DNA of 64,000 bases from Paramacrobiotus metropolitanus (Eukaryota > Tardigrada > Eutardigrada > Parachela > Macrobiotidae). Position 1 is the first letter of the stretch, and every line of letters starts with the position of its first letter. The notes beneath the pieces were generated by a model that was not told where the DNA came from, ran no database searches, and saw nothing but the letters and a program-made list of their open reading frames with translations. The stretch is from positions 620,001-684,000 of the forward strand of contig NW_026570283.1 of the NCBI RefSeq assembly GCF_019649055.1, in the 5' to 3' direction. The translations under genes were made by a program, and so were the position numbers. Shown in pieces: positions 57,878 to 64,000 of the stretch.

Positions 57878-58648
57878 CTGTGTTACGCTTGTTTTGCTGG
57901 AAACAGCACAACTAATGTGCGGCTGATCTCCGTTGTGATTACAATGTAGCATACCTTGTGTTAACTTGCTATACTTCTGTGTGTACTAGGTGCCAAGTAA
58001 TTTCTTGGTAATATGTTATTTACTTTCCTTTGGAGTGAATGAAAATTTTGCTTGTAATTTTCTGCTACCCGGCTTGGCCTTGTACTGCTTTTCCTATCAT
58101 TTGTCCGCGAATGTTTTTTTTTCTTTTTTGTTTTCACTATCATTACATTGTTAGAGTGGCGTGTTTGGCTCGGTAAAGGACCAATACAGCGTGCTGGTCA
58201 ATGATCGGCAGCGGTGCGTCTCGCAAGTGCAGAAGTGAAAGCAGCGATATGGGACAATAAACGGAAGATGCGCGTAGTCGCTACAGACATATCTCGCTCG
58301 CGTCGTCATCCGCTGGCCACGTGAAGACCAAACCGTGTTAATACTGCAACTCATGTAATGATTCTGACCCATATCGGAAAAAATAAATTACAGTACGATC
58401 AGACAAACGTTCGGTGTCTGTTTTGCCGTATTTGTGCGCACACGTCGTGCATAAAATTATTGCTGCACCGTGTGCCCAATCACAAACAATTTTTTAATAA
58501 ATTATATTTTTTTCAAACCACGTGACAAATTTAATTACTCACGTAGATTAACCTCATTAATTTTGAAAACGCAAAATCTAAATTTCAAAATCTAAAATTT
58601 TTTTACTAAATATTGCTTAATTTAAAAATGATGTACTAGGTCCTCTAA
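57878..58648. other. 3' flank of glycosyltransferase 2
   Basis: No feature that I can support; AT-rich from 58490. Confidence 0.35.
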
Positions 58649-58799
58649 GGCATTCAAGTATTACGTAACGGCTCAGGGGTGGGGGCTGGGTCCGGCTGGC
58701 GTTACCCACCCATAAGTAATACATGGATAAAGGTCACAAAAAGGTAGGGGGTGGTCGAAAAAGTTGAAAATTTCCGTTACGTAATACTTGAATCGCGCC
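58649..58799. mobile_element. Harbinger-like MITE
   Basis: GGCATTCAAGTATTACGTAA at the left and TTACGTAATACTTGAATCGC(GCC) at the right are inverted. TAA flanks both ends, the 3-base duplication usual for PIF/Harbinger elements. The element is 151 bases and non-coding. Confidence 0.7.
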
Positions 58800-58969
58800 T
58801 AACTAGTAATACAAAACAGCGTTAATTGTAATGGTTTTTTCTGAGCAAATATAGGTAATATTCACCCAAGTGTTTTACGAAAATATTAGCAAAAAATTTC
58901 CAAAAGTTTCCAAAAAATATTAAATGGCCTTTTCATAATAATCTTAAGGGTAAACTTTTGTCATTTTTT

Positions 58970-59030
58970 TACAGTTTTTTCAAGGTTTATTAGGTTTCTT
59001 AATTTTTTCTTAGGTTTCTGAGGTTTCCGT
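58970..59030 (-). repeat. Degenerate AGGTTTCTT (AAACCTAAG) repeat
   Basis: Several AGGTTT(C/A)TT units occur, the same motif that forms the core of the fold-back elements at 18858 and 49547. No inverted ends were found here. Confidence 0.45.
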
Positions 59031-59330
59031 GCAAACTGACACATATTTAAAAAATTATGTAATCGTGGCGAGAGCGCATCCCGTTGCGCACACGGTATTC
59101 TTTGAATAATCTTATTTAACAGGATTTCTACACCGCAACAACAACACACAGACTCTCTGCAGCGAATCGTTAATGCTCGCGCTGCTCTGATTAGGTCACC
59201 GGCTGGCTGACTTCGAACGTTTATGTCGTTCTTATATGCAACATCTGGCCTTCTTTGTCAATCACACATTTACAACCGGCGTTTCAAAAACTACAATCTA
59301 CGCGATAATTTTTCCGTGCCATGCGAAACG

Positions 59331-62040
59331 ATGGTCGCATCATCGGCGCAGAAATTCCGCGTGACATGGATGTTGTTGGGACTTCTTGTCGTATCCGCGC
59401 TCTTGTCGGCGCTGTTGCTGACCATCGCCGACCGGCAGATGGGATTGATGCGAGCCGAGCAGTATGTTGGCAGGAAATTTCCCTATAATGGACGCTTTTA
59501 TCTGCATTATATCAGGTTTAAACCGGAGAACGGGAAGACGACGTTTCGGTTTCTGGATTATTTGAGCGTCATGTCGGCGGTGAATAATTTAAAGCCGGAT
59601 CGGATTATTGTCCATGGTGATATGATACCGACCGGTACGTGATTCTGTTGGTTTCTGTTGTTGGGGCAGATTTGTGTGCCGGTGAATTTTTTTATTAATT
59701 TTATGTAAGAGTCGTGTTGAATGTTTATGCGTCTCATTATGCTGCTTGACTGAATAATTGAATATGCTTATAACTAGTAAGCAGATGCGTGCACTGATAT
59801 TTTAATCGGTATTATAATTGATTTTAGCGACGGCACGTATTCACAATAAGCATCTCATGAAATTCCCTAAAAAAACCGTAAATTTATAGTGTGTAAACTA
59901 CAAGGCCGCTGTAATAAAAAACAATAAAGTTGAATCATAATAAGCATTTTGCTATAAAATGTATATTTTACAGTTAAGTTTTTTTAATAACTATGTATAA
60001 TACAGTATGAATTTTATAAAACAATATTTTAATATTTTGGCAAAAAATTATGATGTTATTATTATGAAAATGGTAATAATTCACATGCTTGGTTTTGGCT
60101 GTATTTTTTGGTTCTGCCATCTGATTCAAACTCAATTTTTTTTAGAAGCACACGGTAAAGACTTAAGCGAGCGTTTTCACAGCAACATAAGAAATACCAA
60201 CAGAAAAAGGCAGGAAAAAGGTGCACTTGACCACGTTGAACGAAGTCAACGAAGCCATCATTTATTTTTTATTAATAATGGCGGCATAAAAACTCACTTT
60301 ATGTTAAAGATTATATCCACTGGACGGCCGAAATTCATGGGCCATGAAAAAGGCTTTGCTTGTATGTAACGTCAGATTTCCCATAACTGTATTTATTGTG
60401 AAAACTAAAAATCGGAAATTATGTATATAACATATTCAATATTGTAGGGTACATATTCTTAATTTTGGGGAAAAAAGAATAAAATTATTTCTTTTTGTTT
60501 TATCCTTGATGTGTACGCACATAGCGCGCAGTTCGTATGAAATATTTGTTGAGTTAGGAATCACTTTCTTGCAGCATAGTTTATTCAAATCTGAACTATT
60601 CGAAAACATTGCATGTTTTAATAACTTCAAAATATTTTCTTAAGTAATTTAGATTGCTTCGAGATGTTTGAAGAATAAAACGGATCCTTCCATTTTCTTT
60701 GTTGATTTATATTACTACACATACCTGGAATTTTTTAAAAACAAAAATGCCTAGCAGTAAATTTTTTCGTTTTTTTTGTTAAAAAGTATAACAAACAGTA
60801 TACGTAATTTATTACAGCATAATATAATCTGTCATATTGTTAACGTTGTATTTATTTTTTTCGTTGCAGGGGTCTATTGGATCGCCGCCCTGGCGACCCG
60901 CATTGTCGAGCACCGCTTCCGCAACGCCACCCGCACGGTCGGGCACCGGTTCGGTGAGACGAAGGAAATCGGCTTTAAAGAGCATTCGGCTGATATATCC
61001 AAACTAGACGTCCTTCTCGAATTCGGTGGGGTCGTCGCCGATTTCGACGTCTTCTTCATCCGGGGCGAACGGATTAAAAAGATTCTAACGCAACGCCGGT
61101 CCATCGTGTGCTACGGCGATGAAGACGGATATAACATTGGCTTAATCGCCGGTTGGCCGGATTCAAAGCTATTATACGCCTGGCGACGGAGTTACGAGGA
61201 TATTTATGTGAACGACTGGAACTTCAATCAGGCGTTCGTGGCCAAGTACTTGAGTATACTGTATCAGAAGGAGAATTATGTCCTCGGCATGGCGTGCAAT
61301 AATCCGCATCCGTATGATCTTGAGGTGAGTGGGTTTTATAGTGCGATTTAATGGCCGGTTAAGAGGAGGTAAAGAGCGTCAGCGTCTGGCGGAAGCTTCC
61401 GAAATTATTGGTGCATTAAGAATTTGATTATTATAGTTAAGTGAAGCGGCGACAACAACTGCATTTTTTCTTGCCTTTTATAAATGGTTTTTTCAAGTGT
61501 ACCCAACCAACTTAGTCGAAGAATATTAGTAATTAATAAAAAAACGAATATCAACAACAGCGTTCATTTAAATATATACAAGCTTTAAATAATGGTAACA
61601 AAAATAAATAATCGTAGTGAAAATAAATAATAATATGCAGAACTAACGAATACGGATACCAACGCGCTGAAACTACTGTACTTATCTGTGCGTTTTACTC
61701 ACCTGTGATGTTTTAAACTGAAATGATTAACTGAACAAAATTTACCTAATTTCGCGTTCTGTTTCATACCGATTTAATCAAGCGGCTGTGTTCTTAGTCA
61801 TTCTTCCATGAGTATGGCAGAATACACTGGCAGGATTCCGCGGCTATCCACACGTACGAGCGCTTCGGGAAAATCCCGGAAGTAACCAGTCCGTCGCTAT
61901 TGTATGAAGGCAATCTGACGACGCACAATGAGATGCTGCAGTGGATCTATGAGGGTCGGCCACTGCCGTCTGTTAATACCACTTTCCGCGATGAAATGGA
62001 TCCGTTGACGGACAAGCTCAACGATATGACCATTATCTGA
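59331..62040 (+). CDS. Type II membrane DXD glycosyltransferase, copy 3
   Basis: The exons 59331-59634, 60870-61324 and 61798-62040 join in phases 1 and 0 to give 333 residues. The signal anchor is VTWMLLGLLVVSALLSALLL (about residues 11-30). FPYNGRFYLHYIRFKP, LLEFGGVVADFDVFF with the DXD site at about residues 159-161, and CYGDEDGYNIGL follow. Exon 3 is short and was found by homology: SFFHEYGRIHWQDSAAIHTYE to FRDEMDPLTDKLND. It lacks the Thr-rich tail and the N-terminal Cys-rich extension of copies 1 and 2. The second intron lies about 30 codons further downstream, so the family has changed intron position. Intron 1 (1.2 kb) is AT-rich with no gene. Confidence 0.82.
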
Positions 62041-62390
62041 ATATTTACTACAAAGTGCACAGTGTTTTCTGATCGCCATGATTTTGTTAACTGTGATATT
62101 TACATTTTTTATCTTTTATTATTTTAATCAGTGTAAAGAAGGATCTTGTCATAAAATGTCAGTTGTGAGAAGACGAAAGTTTTGTACAGCATTAAATAAG
62201 CAGCGAGAGCAAAAGTTGAAATTCAGGCGGGAAAGAAAATTATTTGTTTGACCGTTGAGCGTTAGTTTTTATTGCATTTAGGCAACTGTGAGCGATCGGC
62301 TGGCTTGTGAACTGGGAGCCTTAAAAGTTTCCCGACGCTTAATATTAAAAAAGTAGTAATTTTTTCTCCGCTGTTTCGAAGGTTGTCAAA
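62041..62390. other. Intergenic between convergent genes
   Basis: Convergent 3' ends of glycosyltransferase 3 and the guanylate cyclase. Nothing else seen. Confidence 0.4.
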
Positions 62391-63761
62391 TTAAAGATTT
62401 GGTGAAGTTGTGTAATTTAGTCTAAAAAGTACGTAGTCATCTCGCCTTTTCCCTGCAAAGACAAACATCGTGACCTTTTCAGTATTATTATTATCTTTGT
62501 AAAGACCGACCTTCACGAGTATCGTGCCCCGGCACGTAACGGTTAATTTGGTGGACTGCGTCAGCTGCGTACTCGCCTCGCTCAGCTGGATGCGATCCGC
62601 TAATCCCGTTGAGTCCATACGTGATGCCAGATTGACCGTGTCGCCAAATCTAAACCAATCGTGTAATCAAGATTCAAGAAAAACCCTGCAAAATGATTTT
62701 TATGAGAAGTTGCACATACAGACAATATCGAGGACATTTGTGGCCCACGATGCCGGCTGCTATGGAGCCTGTGATAAACCCGGAAAAATGGATAAATTTA
62801 TTGGTGCCGAAAAACCGGAATTTGATAAGTGCTTAATCGGTACCGGAATTTATGCCGCATCGCAGATGGATGTACTTGTACGCGCACAATCCATGAAATA
62901 ATAAGCGGAATTTCAGGACGCAGTTACAAATCTCTTCGCAGTGCCGAACGCCGTTGCGGTTGGGAAGCCCGCTGACTAACTGCAGCACAAACTCATAAGA
63001 TATGGAAATTAACCGATACTTGACTATTTTATTTACTAGCCAAGCTCGTGAACGGAGACGTTTCGAAACCTTTAGCCATTACACAACGATAGACACGTCA
63101 AGCTCACCATGTAACTGGTGCCAACGGTTTCCATCTTATGTGCATCAAAGGACTGCAGCGCCGCATCGAAACCCGAATATACCCGATCCAGGAATTCGAT
63201 GAATTTCCCCAGAGTTTCTTTGACCAGTAGCGTTTCGTAGCCAATAATCGAGCAGAACGAAATTGTCACGCTTTCGTATACCTCTGGCGCAATTTCGTTG
63301 CCGGCTCGCAGTTTCGTTAGAATAGGCCTGCAGCATTGTATCAGAGATCTTTCACGTTATTTTAGTATAAAACATTTAATAATTCTTCTGTACTGTGATT
63401 TACCACACAGAGGCCACAGTAAGATACCTGGGAAACATCTGCAGCAAAACGTTATCACACTTTGTTTTTTCCGCGAGGTACTCCTGGGTTCGCTCGGTGA
63501 CCAGCGCCTCCAAATGGATATGATAGCCGGCCAAGCGTTTGACGACGCGGTCAATAAGCGACGCACCCGAGTCGATGTTCTGCTGGTGCAACATATCGGT
63601 GATGTATGATTTCGCCTGACCGACACTCGGCCGCTTTTCCGGCACTTCGCTCCAGCACTGCCGCATCAGCTTGAGCAGCGCTGTTTCCTGAAGTCGCGGT
63701 GCGTTGGTCACTGGCGGCATCCACGGAACGGTGTCCATGTGATGTACCTTGTTAACGGTTT
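62391..63761 (-). CDS. Receptor guanylate cyclase-like protein, 3' exons (predicted catalytically dead)
   Basis: Five exons on minus (63761-63428, 63327-63108, 62979-62844, 62768-62720, 62649-62391) join in consistent phases with GT-AG sites; the 75-base third intron is typical of a compact genome. The first exon ends a kinase-homology domain (LMRQCWSEVPEKRPS) and continues with the coiled linker (LVTERTQEYLAEKTKCDN). The cyclase domain follows: VYESVTISFCSIIGYE, HKMETVGTSYM, LVSGLPNRNG, HLRCGINSG, AAGIVGHKCPRYC, LFGDTVNLASRM. In active class III cyclases the first motif is FSDIVGF and the second ETIGDAYM; both metal-binding Asp are replaced here (by Ser and Thr). The family fold is clear; loss of cyclase activity is inferred. 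The gene continues upstream beyond the window. Confidence 0.85.
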
Positions 63762-64000
63762 CTGTGAAAAGGGATATGCATATAATTCGAGACACTCCAA
63801 AAGTTCTTAGGTACAAATACCAGATTTTGTGTACAATTTTGCCAGCATTTAGCAAATTCAAAAATGCCATTTATCTCAGTTCATAATTATTACGCCTGTA
63901 GTCAGACACTACTCCGTCCAGATTCGATTAGCCAGCACAGCCAAAACATTCAGTGTTTGGTTTTGTGGTATCATGCTGTTTGGTGATGTGCTACTACTGC
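63762..64000. other. Intron of the guanylate cyclase gene (partial)
   Basis: Sequence upstream of the CTTTTCACAG acceptor. No further cyclase or kinase exon is recognisable before the window ends. Confidence 0.5.

Noticed and set aside
59640-60869. Coding exon inside intron 1 of glycosyltransferase 3 (ORF 60007-60369)
   Set aside because: Exon 1 joins exon 2 directly in phase with the same junction as in copies 1 and 2, and the ORF has no homologue in those copies.

Overview
The window is nuclear DNA from an animal. Genes are split by short GT-AG introns and spaced out by many non-autonomous transposons. My best guess is a tardigrade or another small ecdysozoan, from the mix of duplicated receptor guanylate cyclase, DXD glycosyltransferase, serpin, BTB and F-box genes. 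That guess is inference; no rRNA or mitochondrial marker is present to test it.

1-16 kb: an array of one unusual gene family, with three tandem copies on + (1294-4178, 5343-7884, 13297-15883) and the first exon of a diverged fourth copy on - at the left edge. Each tandem copy has four exons: an N-terminal region, a beta-rich block, a BTB/BACK-like block and a C-terminal 76-residue ubiquitin fold. A BTB protein ending in ubiquitin is the best candidate here for an undescribed system. Copy 1 is open. Copy 2 carries three disabling lesions. Copy 3 has a one-base deletion inside the ubiquitin exon. A promoter motif sits 63-67 bases before each start.

16-31 kb: mostly intergenic, with fold-back and MITE elements. 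It holds a two-exon serpin with a decayed Tc1/mariner copy in its intron, one exon of a trypsin-like protease, the first of three related type II membrane glycosyltransferases (28405-30353), and fragments of rhodopsin-like GPCRs (here and at 10.2 kb).

31-48 kb: a large, decayed Ty3/gypsy-like retroelement on -, in the order gag (with a zinc knuckle), protease, reverse transcriptase, integrase, basic tail, then a third coding region of about 5 kb in the env position. RNase H is deleted. Palindromes of the form CCGACC-N-GGTCGG are scattered through it and are read in several frames.

48-64 kb: a fold-back element with a nested tRNA-derived SINE; an F-box gene on - whose frame is broken by an exact 16-base tandem duplication; glycosyltransferase copies 2 and 3; several MITEs with clear target-site duplications; and, at the right edge, the 3' end of a receptor guanylate cyclase on - whose two metal-binding aspartates are both replaced.

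Exon borders were set by eye from splice consensus, phase and comparison between paralogues. Family names come from motif recognition, not from searches.
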